Both the position numbers and the translations under genes were made by a program. A stretch of 64,000 bases of DNA, taken from Streptomyces indicus. Its GTDB lineage: Bacteria > Actinomycetota > Actinomycetes > Streptomycetales > Streptomycetaceae. Position 1 is the first letter of the stretch; each line of letters starts with the position of its first letter. The stretch lies in NCBI RefSeq assembly GCF_900100315.1, contig NZ_FNFF01000001.1, forward strand, positions 868,001 to 932,000, in the 5' to 3' direction. Positions 17,689-25,395 of the stretch are shown here, piece by piece. The notes under the pieces were generated by a model. That model did no database searches, was not told where the DNA came from, and was given only the letters and a program-made list of their open reading frames with translations.

Positions 17689-17803
17689 GGGTGCGCACCC
17701 TAGAGATCACCAAGGTGGTTGAAAAGAGGAAGGAACTCGCCAAGTGGTCGGATGAGTGCGCCGGTTGAGGGGCCGGAGCGCCTCCAGGCCCCAGGATGAG
17801 GCC

Positions 17804-18247
17804 GTGACTGCTCACGACTTCGACATGGATACGTTTCTGCGGCGGCCGCTGACCGCCCGCCTGGCGACCGAAGGGCCCACGGTGCGGCCCGTCTGGTACC
17901 TGTGGGAGGACGGGTCCTTCTGGGTCCTGACCGGCCCCTGGGCCCGGCTGCCCGACCTGGTGCGCCGGAATCCCGCCGTCGCCCTCGTGGTGGACGAGTG
18001 TGAGGTGGCCACAGGCCGCGTCCAGCAGGTGATCGCCCGGGGCCGGGCCGAGCTCCTGCCGTTCGACGTCCCGCGGGGGCGGCGCAAGCTGTCGCGCTAC
18101 CTGGGGCCGGACGAAAGCCTCTGGGACGAGCGCTTCCTGGGCTACCTCCTGGACGACCCGGCCGAGCGGGGCACCCTGTGGCTGCGGCTCACCCCCGCCT
18201 CGCTGAAGGCCCAGGACCTCAGTTACTCCGTACGCCCTGCGAGGTGA
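17804..18247 (+). CDS. Pyridoxamine 5'-phosphate oxidase family protein
   Basis: A 147-residue flavin-binding split-barrel-type protein (RRPLTARLATEGPTVRPVWYLWEDGSFWVLTG). Proteins of this length in the family bind FMN, F420 or haem and are mostly of unknown substrate. GTG 17804 is preferred, with GAGG close upstream, giving the usual short N-terminus; an upstream in-frame start would add an Arg-rich tail. It is divergent from the OFA transporter across 115 bases. Confidence 0.78.
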   Translation: MTAHDFDMDTFLRRPLTARLATEGPTVRPVWYLWEDGSFWVLTGPWARLPDLVRRNPAVALVVDECEVATGRVQQVIARGRAELLPFDVPRGRRKLSRYLGPDESLWDERFLGYLLDDPAERGTLWLRLTPASLKAQDLSYSVRPAR

Positions 18248-18317
18248 CGACTCGGGCTCGCCCGTGCCGTCCCACAACTTCCGCTCGTACGCGGTGGGTT
18301 GTCGGGATGGTTCCCAT

Positions 18318-18331
18318 ACTGTAGACAATAT
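18318..18331 (+). promoter_or_regulatory. Putative GntR operator 2
   Basis: ACTGTAGACAATAT, 155 bases upstream of the ketopantoate-reductase-like gene. It shares ACTGTAGAC-ATA with operator 1 and ACTGTA--CAATA with operator 3. Confidence 0.55.
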
Positions 18332-18373
18332 TTCGTCGACACTAAGCAGTTCGGGTCACGCCGACCCGGCACT

Positions 18374-18418
18374 CCCCCGGGCCACCAGGCCCGCCGTACC
18401 CCCGGGCCACCAGGCCCG
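18374..18418 (+). repeat. Two 20-bp direct repeats in an mRNA leader
   Basis: CCCCCGGGCCACCAGGCCCG occurs perfectly at 18374-18393 and 18399-18418 (25-base period), with a degraded third copy near 18424. Each copy can fold on itself (GGGCC/GGCCC). They lie between GntR operator 2 and the reductase-like gene. Confidence 0.8.
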
Positions 18419-18486
18419 TCACACCACGGGCCACGAGCCCACGCTCCCGAAGATCGGCTTCCCTCGACCGAACGGAGAGCTCCACA

Positions 18487-19464
18487 GTGAAAGTTGCAGT
18501 TGTCGGCGCCGGTGCGATCGGCGCCTACGTCGGAGCGGCGCTGCATCGCGCCGGCGCCGACGTCCATCTCCTGGCCCGTGGACCGCACTTGGCGGCCATG
18601 AGGCAGCACGGCGTCCAGGTGCACAGCCCGCGCGGGGACTGGACCGCGCGGGTGCACGCCACCGACCGGGCCGAGGACATCGGCCCCGTCGACCATGTCT
18701 TCCTGGGGCTGAAGGCCAACTCCTACGCGGCGTGCGGGCCGCTGGTCGAGCCGCTGCTCCAGGACCACACCTCGGTGATCGCGGCCCAGAACGGCATCCC
18801 GTGGTGGTACTTCCACCGCCACGGCGGCCCGCACGACGGCAAGCGGATCGAGAGCGTGGATCCGGGCGGCGCGGTGAGTGCGGTCCTGCCGCAGGAGCGC
18901 GCGATCGGCTGTGTCGTCTACGCGGCCACCGAGTTGGACGGCCCGGGCGTCGTACGCCACATCGAAGGCACCCGCTTCTCGATCGGCGAGCCGGACCGCT
19001 CCGTCTCCAAGCGCTGTCTGGAGTTCAGCGAGGCGATGCAGGCCGGCGGCCTCAAGTGCCCGGTGGAGCCGGATCTGCGCAACGACATCTGGATCAAGCT
19101 GCTCGGCAACATCTCGTTCAACCCGATCAGCGCCCTGACCCGGGCGACGATGCGGGAGATGTGCCTGCACGACTCCACGCGCGGGGTGATCGAGCAGATG
19201 ATGGCCGAGACGCTCGCCGTGGCCGAGGCCCTCGACTGCCGTCCGGAGATCTCGATCGAACGCCGGATCGCGGGCGCGGAGCGCGTGGGCGACCACCGCA
19301 CGTCCACGCTCCAGGACCTGGAGAAGGGCAAGCCGCTCGAACTCGACGTCCTGCTCTCGGCCGTGGTGGAACTGGCCGGGATCTCGGGAGTCGAGGTCCC
19401 GACGCTGCGCACGGTCGCGGCGATCTCGGATCTGCTCGCCCAGGGCACGGCCGTCGCGGCCTAG
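18487..19464 (+). CDS. 2-dehydropantoate 2-reductase family protein
   Basis: A 325-residue PanE/ApbA-type dehydrogenase. The N-terminus has VAVVGAGAIGAYVGAAL, the NADP-binding loop. The conserved Lys and Asn/Glu stretches are seen in LGLKANSYAA, NDIWIKLLGNISFNPISALT and the C-terminal helix TSTLQDLEKGKPLELDVLL. GTG 18487 follows GGAGAG. Family members reduce ketopantoate or other 2-oxo acids; placement in a formate/carboxylate regulon with a GntR site suggests a carboxylate role rather than pantothenate synthesis, but this is inference. Confidence 0.82.
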   Translation: MKVAVVGAGAIGAYVGAALHRAGADVHLLARGPHLAAMRQHGVQVHSPRGDWTARVHATDRAEDIGPVDHVFLGLKANSYAACGPLVEPLLQDHTSVIAAQNGIPWWYFHRHGGPHDGKRIESVDPGGAVSAVLPQERAIGCVVYAATELDGPGVVRHIEGTRFSIGEPDRSVSKRCLEFSEAMQAGGLKCPVEPDLRNDIWIKLLGNISFNPISALTRATMREMCLHDSTRGVIEQMMAETLAVAEALDCRPEISIERRIAGAERVGDHRTSTLQDLEKGKPLELDVLLSAVVELAGISGVEVPTLRTVAAISDLLAQGTAVAA

Positions 19465-19483
19465 GGCACGGCCGTCACGGCCT
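19442..19483 (+). repeat. 21-bp tandem duplication at a gene's 3' end
   Basis: AGGGCACGGCCGTC followed by (G/A)CGGCCT is present twice back to back with one mismatch. The first copy encodes the final GTAVA of the reductase-like protein and leads into its TAG; the second lies beyond the stop. Confidence 0.75.
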
Positions 19484-19604
19484 GAGGACCGGGCCGGGCA
19501 TGCGCACGCAGGGCCCGCATGCCCGTCCTGATCCGCCGGCCGATCGACAAGCCCTCCGACAAACCCCTTGCACGAGGCTTCCGTTGTCACTCGGGCGACA
19601 GAAT

Positions 19605-19620
19605 ACTGTATGCAATACAG
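19605..19620 (+). promoter_or_regulatory. Putative GntR operator 3 upstream of formate dehydrogenase
   Basis: ACTGTATGCAATACAG contains the perfect palindrome CTGTAT-GCA-ATACAG (19606-19620), 17 bases before the GTG start of the formate dehydrogenase subunit. A bound regulator here would block the promoter or transcription start. Confidence 0.6.
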
Positions 19621-19636
19621 GCATGAGGAGCTCAGC

Positions 19637-21589
19637 GTGAAGAAGCGAGACCGAACTCCCAAGACGTACAGCCGACTTACCCACCCCATGGTCCGCGACG
19701 AGAAGAACGGTCCGCTGCGCAGGGCCACTTGGGACGAGGCGCTGGCGAAGGCGGCGGAGGGCTTCCGGCGCACCCGGACCGAGCACGGACCGGATGCGTT
19801 CGCCATGCTCTCCTGCGCCCGCGCCACCAACGAGATGAACTACGTGGCGCAGAAGTTCACCCGCGTGGTGATGGGGACCAACAACGTCGACTCCTGCAAC
19901 CGCACCTGTCACGCCCCGAGCGTGGCCGGCCTCTCCGCGGTCTTCGGATCGGGCGGCGGCACCTCCTCCTACGAGGAGGTCGAGCACACCGACTTCATCC
20001 TGATGTGGGGCTCCAACGCCCGTTTCGCGCACCCGATCTTCTTCCAGCACGTCCTGAAGGGGATACGCAACGGGGCGCGCATGTACGCCGTCGACCCGCG
20101 CCGCACCTCCACCGCCGAGTGGGCGGAGAGCTGGCTGGGGCTGAACGTCGGCACCGACATCCCGCTCGCGCACGCGGTCGGCCGCGAGATCATCGCCGCC
20201 GGACTGCACAACAAGGCCTTCATCGAGCGCGCCACCACCGGCTTCGAGGAGTACAAGAAGCTGGTCGAGCCCTGGACGCTCTCGCTCGCCGAGAAGGTCA
20301 CGGGCGTCCCGGCGGCCGCCATCAAGGACCTGGCCCACGCGTACGCGAGCGCCGAGCGCGCCCAGCTGTGCTGGACCCTCGGCATCACCGAGCACCACAA
20401 CGGCACGGACAACGTACGGGCGTTGATCAACCTGTCGCTGCTCACCGGCCACGTCGGACGGTGGGGCGCGGGCGTGCAGCCCCTGCGCGGCCAGAACAAC
20501 GTGCAGGGCGGCGGCGACATGGGTGCGATCCCCAACCGCCTGCCCGGCTTCCAGGACATCCTCGACGACGGCCACCGCGCCAAGTTCGAGTCCGCCTGGG
20601 ACGTGGTGATCCAGCCGAAGTACGGCATGACGCTCACCGACATGTTCGAGGCGATGGAGCACGGCGAGCTCAAGGCCGTGTACTGCATCGGCGAGAACCC
20701 GGCCCAGTCCGAGGCCGACAGCGACCAGGCCCTGCGCCGCCTGAAGAACCTCGACCACCTCGTGGTGCAGGACATCTTCCTCACCAAGACCGCCGAACTC
20801 GCGGATGTCGTGCTGCCCGCGACGGCCGCCTGGGCCGAGACCGACGGCACGACGACCAACAGCGAACGGCGAGTTCAGCGGGTGCGGGCCGCCCTCACGC
20901 CGCCGGGTGAGGCGCGCGAGGACATCGAGATCATCTGCGACATCGCGGGCCTGCTCGGCCACGACTGGAAGTGGGCCGACGCCCAGGCCGTCTGGGACGA
21001 GCTGCGCTCCCTGTCCCCCGACCACTTCGGGATGACGTACGACCGGCTCGACGCACACCAGGGCCTGCAGTGGCCCTGCCCGGACACGGACAAGCTCCCG
21101 TCGTCCTTCCTGCACGGCAGGCTCTGGGAGACCGACCCCGAACGGCGCGGGAAGCCCGCCGCGTTCGGCCTGGTCGAGCACGATCCGCCGGTGGACCTCA
21201 CCGACGAGAACTTCCCGATCCGGCTGACCACCGGCCGGCGCCTCGACTCGTACAACACCGGGGTGCAGAGCGGCAGTTTCGCCTCTCCGCTGCGCCGCGG
21301 CGAGTACATCGAGCTCTGTCCGGAGGACGCCGAGCGGCTCGGGGTCCGGGTGGGCGAGGAGGTGCGGGTGGCCTCGCGCCGCGGCACCGTCACCGCGCCC
21401 GTGTGGGTGGACCCGGGGCTCAGGCCCGGGCTCGCCTTCATGACGTTCCACTTCCCGGACGAGGTGGACACCAACCAGCTGACGATCGAGGCCAACTGCC
21501 CGATCGCGGGGACCGCCGAGTTCAAGGCCTCGGCGATCCGTATCGAGAAGCTGCACGCGAATGAGCCCGTCGCGGCCGTGAGGAGCTGA
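19637..21589 (+). CDS. Formate dehydrogenase molybdopterin subunit, C-terminal portion
   Basis: A 650-residue bis-MGD molybdenum oxidoreductase. It lacks the N-terminal 4Fe-4S domain normal for FdhF/FdsA and starts right at the following RLTHPMVRD/TWDEAL region. The molybdenum ligand is Cys91 in SCNRTCHAPSV, aligned with the Sec/Cys-His site of formate dehydrogenases. Other family segments include WGSNARFAHPIFFQH, GEYIELCPEDAERLG and a C-terminal molydopterin-dinucleotide-binding domain. GTG 19637 follows GAGGAG. The missing 4Fe-4S domain is found at the end of the gene at 23514. First gene of a tight operon (gaps of 8, -4 and 6 bases). Confidence 0.88.
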   Translation: MKKRDRTPKTYSRLTHPMVRDEKNGPLRRATWDEALAKAAEGFRRTRTEHGPDAFAMLSCARATNEMNYVAQKFTRVVMGTNNVDSCNRTCHAPSVAGLSAVFGSGGGTSSYEEVEHTDFILMWGSNARFAHPIFFQHVLKGIRNGARMYAVDPRRTSTAEWAESWLGLNVGTDIPLAHAVGREIIAAGLHNKAFIERATTGFEEYKKLVEPWTLSLAEKVTGVPAAAIKDLAHAYASAERAQLCWTLGITEHHNGTDNVRALINLSLLTGHVGRWGAGVQPLRGQNNVQGGGDMGAIPNRLPGFQDILDDGHRAKFESAWDVVIQPKYGMTLTDMFEAMEHGELKAVYCIGENPAQSEADSDQALRRLKNLDHLVVQDIFLTKTAELADVVLPATAAWAETDGTTTNSERRVQRVRAALTPPGEAREDIEIICDIAGLLGHDWKWADAQAVWDELRSLSPDHFGMTYDRLDAHQGLQWPCPDTDKLPSSFLHGRLWETDPERRGKPAAFGLVEHDPPVDLTDENFPIRLTTGRRLDSYNTGVQSGSFASPLRRGEYIELCPEDAERLGVRVGEEVRVASRRGTVTAPVWVDPGLRPGLAFMTFHFPDEVDTNQLTIEANCPIAGTAEFKASAIRIEKLHANEPVAAVRS

Positions 21590-21597
21590 GGCAGGAC

Positions 21598-23517
21598 ATG
21601 GATCTGCACTTCGGTGACAGCAAGCCGACCGATGAGGAACGGGCCGCGATCGACGCGCTGCTCGGCCCTCCGGAGTCGGCCTGGGAGGGGGCGTCGGACC
21701 GTACGGACACCGACCTTCGCTGGGCGCGGGGAGGCCGGGCCGCACGGGAGCGGCGCGATCTGTTGTTGCCGGGGCTGCACGCGGTCAACGACCGGGTGGG
21801 ATGGATCAGCGAGGGCGCACTCGACTACCTCTGCCGGCGGCTCACGGTCCCGCCGGCGGAGGCGTACGGGGTCGCGACGTTCTACTCCATGTTCGCCGTG
21901 AAGCCCCGCCCCGCGACGGTGCTGCACGTGTGCACGGACCTGGCGTGTGCGTCCCGGGACTCCGCCTCCTTGTGCGCGGGTCTCGAAGCACGCCTGGGTC
22001 CGGCGGGCACACCGTCGGGGGCGGGGGTCCTCTGGGAGAAGAGCCCGTGTCTGGGCCTGTGCGAGCGGGCGCCGGCAGCGCTGGTGATACGGGCGGGGGC
22101 CGAGCCGGCCGCCGAAATGGGCCCCGGCAAGCGGCTGTTGGGCGCACTGAGCGGGGGCGACCCGCTGCCCGGCGAGCGGACGCGGGCCACCGCCGTCATC
22201 GGCCCGGCGACCGTCGACAGCGCGATCCTCGCGGCCACCGCGCCCGAGACGGCCCCCGAGGAGCCGCCCGCTGCGCTCGCGGTGCCGCAGGCCGGACAGG
22301 ACGGTCTCGTCCTGCTGAAGAACATCGGCGTCGTGGACCCGTACGACCTCGACGACTACCGCTCGCACGGCGGCTACACGGCCCTTCGTACGGCCTTCTC
22401 GATCGGCCCCGCGGGCGTGATCCGCGAGGTCAAGGACTCGGGTCTGGTGGGGCGCGGCGGCGCGGCCTTCCCCACGGGCGTCAAGTGGCAGGCAACCGCC
22501 TCGCAACCGGACCACCCGCACTACCTGGTCTGCAACGCCGACGAATCCGAGCCCGGCACCTTCAAGGACCGGGTGATCATGGAGGGCGACCCGTACGCGC
22601 TCGTCGAGTCGATGACGATCGCGGGCTACGCGATCGGCGCGCGGCAGGGCTACCTCTATCTGCGCGGCGAGTACCCACGGGCCCTGGAGCGCCTCACGCA
22701 CGCCATCGAACAGGCCCGTTCCCGCGGCCTGTTGGGCGAGAACATCATGGGCCAGGGCTACGACTTCGACATCGAGATCCGCCGCGGAGCGGGCGCGTAC
22801 ATCTGCGGTGAGGAGACGGCGCTCTTCAACTCCATCGAGGGCTACCGCGGTGAGCCGCGCTCCAAGCCCCCGTTCCCGGTGGAGAAGGGCCTGTTCGGCA
22901 AGCCCACCGTCGAGAACAACGTCGAGACGCTGGTGAACGTGCTGCCGATCCTGACCATGGGCGCCCAGGCGTTCGCGGCGATCGGCACCGAGAAGTCCAC
23001 CGGGCCGAAGCTGTTCTGCGTGTCCGGGAACGTCGAACGCCCCGGGATCTACGAGCTGCCGTTCGGCGCGACCCTCGGCGACCTGCTCGAACTGGCGGGA
23101 CCGCCCGAGCGGTTGAAGGCGGTGCTGCTCGGCGGCGCGGCCGGCGGTTTCGTGCGGGCCGACGAGCTGGACATCCCGCTCACCTTCGAGGGCACGCGCG
23201 AGGCGGGCACGACGCTCGGCTCGGGTGTGGTGCTGGCGCTGGACGACAGCGTGCCGCTGCCGCGGATGCTGCTCCGTATCGCGGAGTTCTTCCGCGACGA
23301 GTCATGCGGCCAGTGCGTGCCCTGCCGGGTCGGCACCGTACGGCAGGAGGAGACGCTGCACCGGATCGCGGATCGCACGGGAGCGGCCGCGGCGGAGGAC
23401 ATCGCCCTTCTGCGGGAAGTGGGGGCGGCCATGAAGGACGCCTCGATCTGCGGTCTGGGGCAGACCGCGTGGAACGCCGTGGAATCGGCCATCGACCGTC
23501 TGGGAGCGTACGAATGA
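21598..23517 (+). CDS. NAD-linked formate dehydrogenase diaphorase, NuoE-NuoF fusion
   Basis: A 639-residue fusion of a NuoE/FdsG-like thioredoxin-fold 2Fe-2S domain (ligands Cys112, Cys117, Cys151, Cys155) and a NuoF/FdsB-like FMN/NAD-binding subunit. The second part shows the FMN loop GLVGRGGAAFPTGVKW, NADESEPGTFKDR, GAGAYICGEETAL and the 4Fe-4S motif CGQCVPC. Electrons from formate would pass here to NAD. Two separate proteins in most soluble formate dehydrogenases are joined here. Its stop overlaps the next start (ATGA). Confidence 0.93.
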   Translation: MDLHFGDSKPTDEERAAIDALLGPPESAWEGASDRTDTDLRWARGGRAARERRDLLLPGLHAVNDRVGWISEGALDYLCRRLTVPPAEAYGVATFYSMFAVKPRPATVLHVCTDLACASRDSASLCAGLEARLGPAGTPSGAGVLWEKSPCLGLCERAPAALVIRAGAEPAAEMGPGKRLLGALSGGDPLPGERTRATAVIGPATVDSAILAATAPETAPEEPPAALAVPQAGQDGLVLLKNIGVVDPYDLDDYRSHGGYTALRTAFSIGPAGVIREVKDSGLVGRGGAAFPTGVKWQATASQPDHPHYLVCNADESEPGTFKDRVIMEGDPYALVESMTIAGYAIGARQGYLYLRGEYPRALERLTHAIEQARSRGLLGENIMGQGYDFDIEIRRGAGAYICGEETALFNSIEGYRGEPRSKPPFPVEKGLFGKPTVENNVETLVNVLPILTMGAQAFAAIGTEKSTGPKLFCVSGNVERPGIYELPFGATLGDLLELAGPPERLKAVLLGGAAGGFVRADELDIPLTFEGTREAGTTLGSGVVLALDDSVPLPRMLLRIAEFFRDESCGQCVPCRVGTVRQEETLHRIADRTGAAAAEDIALLREVGAAMKDASICGLGQTAWNAVESAIDRLGAYE

Positions 23518-24401
23518 CAGCACCGGCCATGCCACGCAACTCCTCCGCCGTGCCGCTCGGACTGCCGCGCCGGCTCATCGAGTTCACCCTCGACGGCCAG
23601 GAGGTCCGGGTCCCGGAGGGGTCCACGATCCTGGACGCCTGCCGGGCCGAGGGCAAGGACATACCGACCCTGTGCGAGGGCGACACGCTGCGGCCGAAGA
23701 ACGCCTGCCGCGTGTGCGTCGTCGAGGTCGAGGGCGCCCGTACGCTGGCGCCCGCGTGCTCCCGCAAGGCCGAAGCCGGGATGACGGTCCGCACGGACAC
23801 CGAGCGGGCCCGGCACAGCCGCAAGATCGTCATCGAGTTGCTCGCGTCCTCCGTGGACCTCTCCACCACCCCGAAGGTGGCGGAGTGGATCAAGGAGTAC
23901 GACGCGAAGCCGGACCGCTTCGGACCGGACGCGGCCCGGCTCAACGAGGAACCACGGGTCGACAACGACCTGTACGTCCGCGACTACGACAAGTGCATCC
24001 TCTGCTACAAGTGCGTGGACGCCTGCGGCGACCAGTGGCAGAACACCTTCGCGATCTCCGTCGTCGGCCGCGGCTTCGACGCGCGGATCGCGGTGGAGCA
24101 CGACGGCCCGCTCACCGAGTCGGCCTGCGTGTACTGCGGCAACTGCATCGAGGTCTGTCCCACGGGCGCGCTGTCCTTCAAGTCGGAGTTCGACATGCGC
24201 GAGGCCGGCACCTGGGACGAGTCGCAGCAGACGCAGACCACCACCGTCTGCGCGTACTGCGGAGTGGGCTGCAATCTGACCCTGCACGTGCAGGACAATG
24301 AGATCGTCAAGGTCACCTCGCCGCACGACAACCCGGTGACCCACGGCAATCTCTGCATCAAGGGCCGCTTCGGCTACCAGCACGTACAGAACCGGGACTG
24401 A
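23514..24401 (+). CDS. Formate dehydrogenase iron-sulfur subunit carrying the split-off Mo-subunit N-domain
   Basis: A 295-residue protein equal to the N-terminal part of FdsA. Order: 2Fe-2S ferredoxin domain (Cys54, 65, 68, 82), two 4Fe-4S sites (Cys161/164/167/171 and Cys205/208/211/215), and at the C-terminus the 4Fe-4S domain of molybdopterin oxidoreductases (CAYCGVGC Cys246/249/253, NLCIKG Cys281). It ends GYQHVQNRD, exactly where the catalytic gene at 19637 takes up. The His/Cys-ligated cluster normally between the 2Fe-2S and 4Fe-4S parts (HPxDCxxC) is missing, replaced by LASSVDLSTTPKV. Confidence 0.92.
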   Translation: MTAPAMPRNSSAVPLGLPRRLIEFTLDGQEVRVPEGSTILDACRAEGKDIPTLCEGDTLRPKNACRVCVVEVEGARTLAPACSRKAEAGMTVRTDTERARHSRKIVIELLASSVDLSTTPKVAEWIKEYDAKPDRFGPDAARLNEEPRVDNDLYVRDYDKCILCYKCVDACGDQWQNTFAISVVGRGFDARIAVEHDGPLTESACVYCGNCIEVCPTGALSFKSEFDMREAGTWDESQQTQTTTVCAYCGVGCNLTLHVQDNEIVKVTSPHDNPVTHGNLCIKGRFGYQHVQNRD

Positions 24402-24407
24402 TCACTC

Positions 24408-25271
24408 ATGGGACGCGTCACGGAACGGCGCCGGGTCATCCGGGTGCGGGGCGGACACATCTCCGCGCGCCCGGACACCCTGGTCGCCGAGGAACCTCTG
24501 GAGATCCGGCTCAACGGCAAGCCGCTCGCCATCACGATGCGCACGCCGGGCGACGACTTCGCGCTCGCGGCGGGCTTCCTCGTGAGCGAGGGCGTGCTCG
24601 GCGCCGCGGAGGAGCTCCAGTCGATCGTGTACTGCGCGGGCGCGACCGTGGACGGCTCGAACACGTACAACGTCGTCGATGTCCGTACCGCCCCCGATGT
24701 CGTCATCCCCGACATCACCCTGGAGCGCAACGTCTATACGACGTCCTCCTGCGGGCTGTGCGGAAAGGCCTCCCTGGACGCCGTGCGCACCACCGCGCGC
24801 TGGCCGATCGACGACACGCAAGGTGACACCGCTCCCCCGGTCCGTCTGGACACGGACCTGCTCGCCCGCCTCCCCGACCGGCTGCGGGAAGCACAACGGG
24901 TCTTCGACAGGACCGGGGGTCTGCACGCCGCCGCCCTCTTCACGGAGGACGGCGAACTGGTCGACATACGCGAGGACGTGGGCCGGCACAACGCGGTGGA
25001 CAAGCTCGTGGGCCGCGCCCTGCGCGACGGACGCCTTCCGCTCTCGCGCTCGGTCCTTCTCGTCTCGGGACGCGCCTCGTTCGAGCTGGCGCAGAAGGCC
25101 GTGATGGCGGGCATCCCGGTGCTCGCCGCGGTCTCCGCACCGTCCTCGCTGGCGGTCGACCTGGCCGCGGAGACCGGCCTGACACTGGTCGGGTTCCTGC
25201 GCGGCGACTCCATGAACGTGTACGCGGGTGAGCAGCGCCTGGCGCTCGGGGCGACGGCCTCGACCGGCTGA
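24408..25271 (+). CDS. fdhD: Formate dehydrogenase accessory sulfurtransferase FdhD
   Basis: A 287-residue cytoplasmic protein that passes sulfur from cysteine desulfurase to the bis-MGD cofactor, needed for active formate dehydrogenase. The conserved Cys pair is Cys115 and Cys118 in TSSCGLCGKAS, and other family motifs are visible (RTPGDDFALAAGFL, EDVGRHNAVDKLVG, RASFELAQKAVMAGIPVLAAVSAPSSLAV). ATG 24408 lies six bases after the iron-sulfur gene, so it completes the formate dehydrogenase operon and supports that assignment. Confidence 0.97.
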   Translation: MGRVTERRRVIRVRGGHISARPDTLVAEEPLEIRLNGKPLAITMRTPGDDFALAAGFLVSEGVLGAAEELQSIVYCAGATVDGSNTYNVVDVRTAPDVVIPDITLERNVYTTSSCGLCGKASLDAVRTTARWPIDDTQGDTAPPVRLDTDLLARLPDRLREAQRVFDRTGGLHAAALFTEDGELVDIREDVGRHNAVDKLVGRALRDGRLPLSRSVLLVSGRASFELAQKAVMAGIPVLAAVSAPSSLAVDLAAETGLTLVGFLRGDSMNVYAGEQRLALGATASTG

Positions 25272-25299
25272 ACGCCGCGTCGCCCGCGACACGAAAGGC

Positions 25300-25345
25300 G
25301 GGGCCCGGTCGGACGGGGAGCGCCCCCTGCGTCCGACCGGGCCCC
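25300..25345. terminator. Strong bidirectional terminator after fdhD
   Basis: Perfect 15-base stem: GGGGCCCGGTCGGAC (25300-25314) and GTCCGACCGGGCCCC (25331-25345), flanked by AAAGG on the left and CTTT on the right. It lies between the convergent fdhD and nadE ends. Confidence 0.92.
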
Positions 25346-25395
25346 TTTCGTACTTCCGTACGCCCACAGAGCACTGTGCTCCGCGGCAGCCGCCC

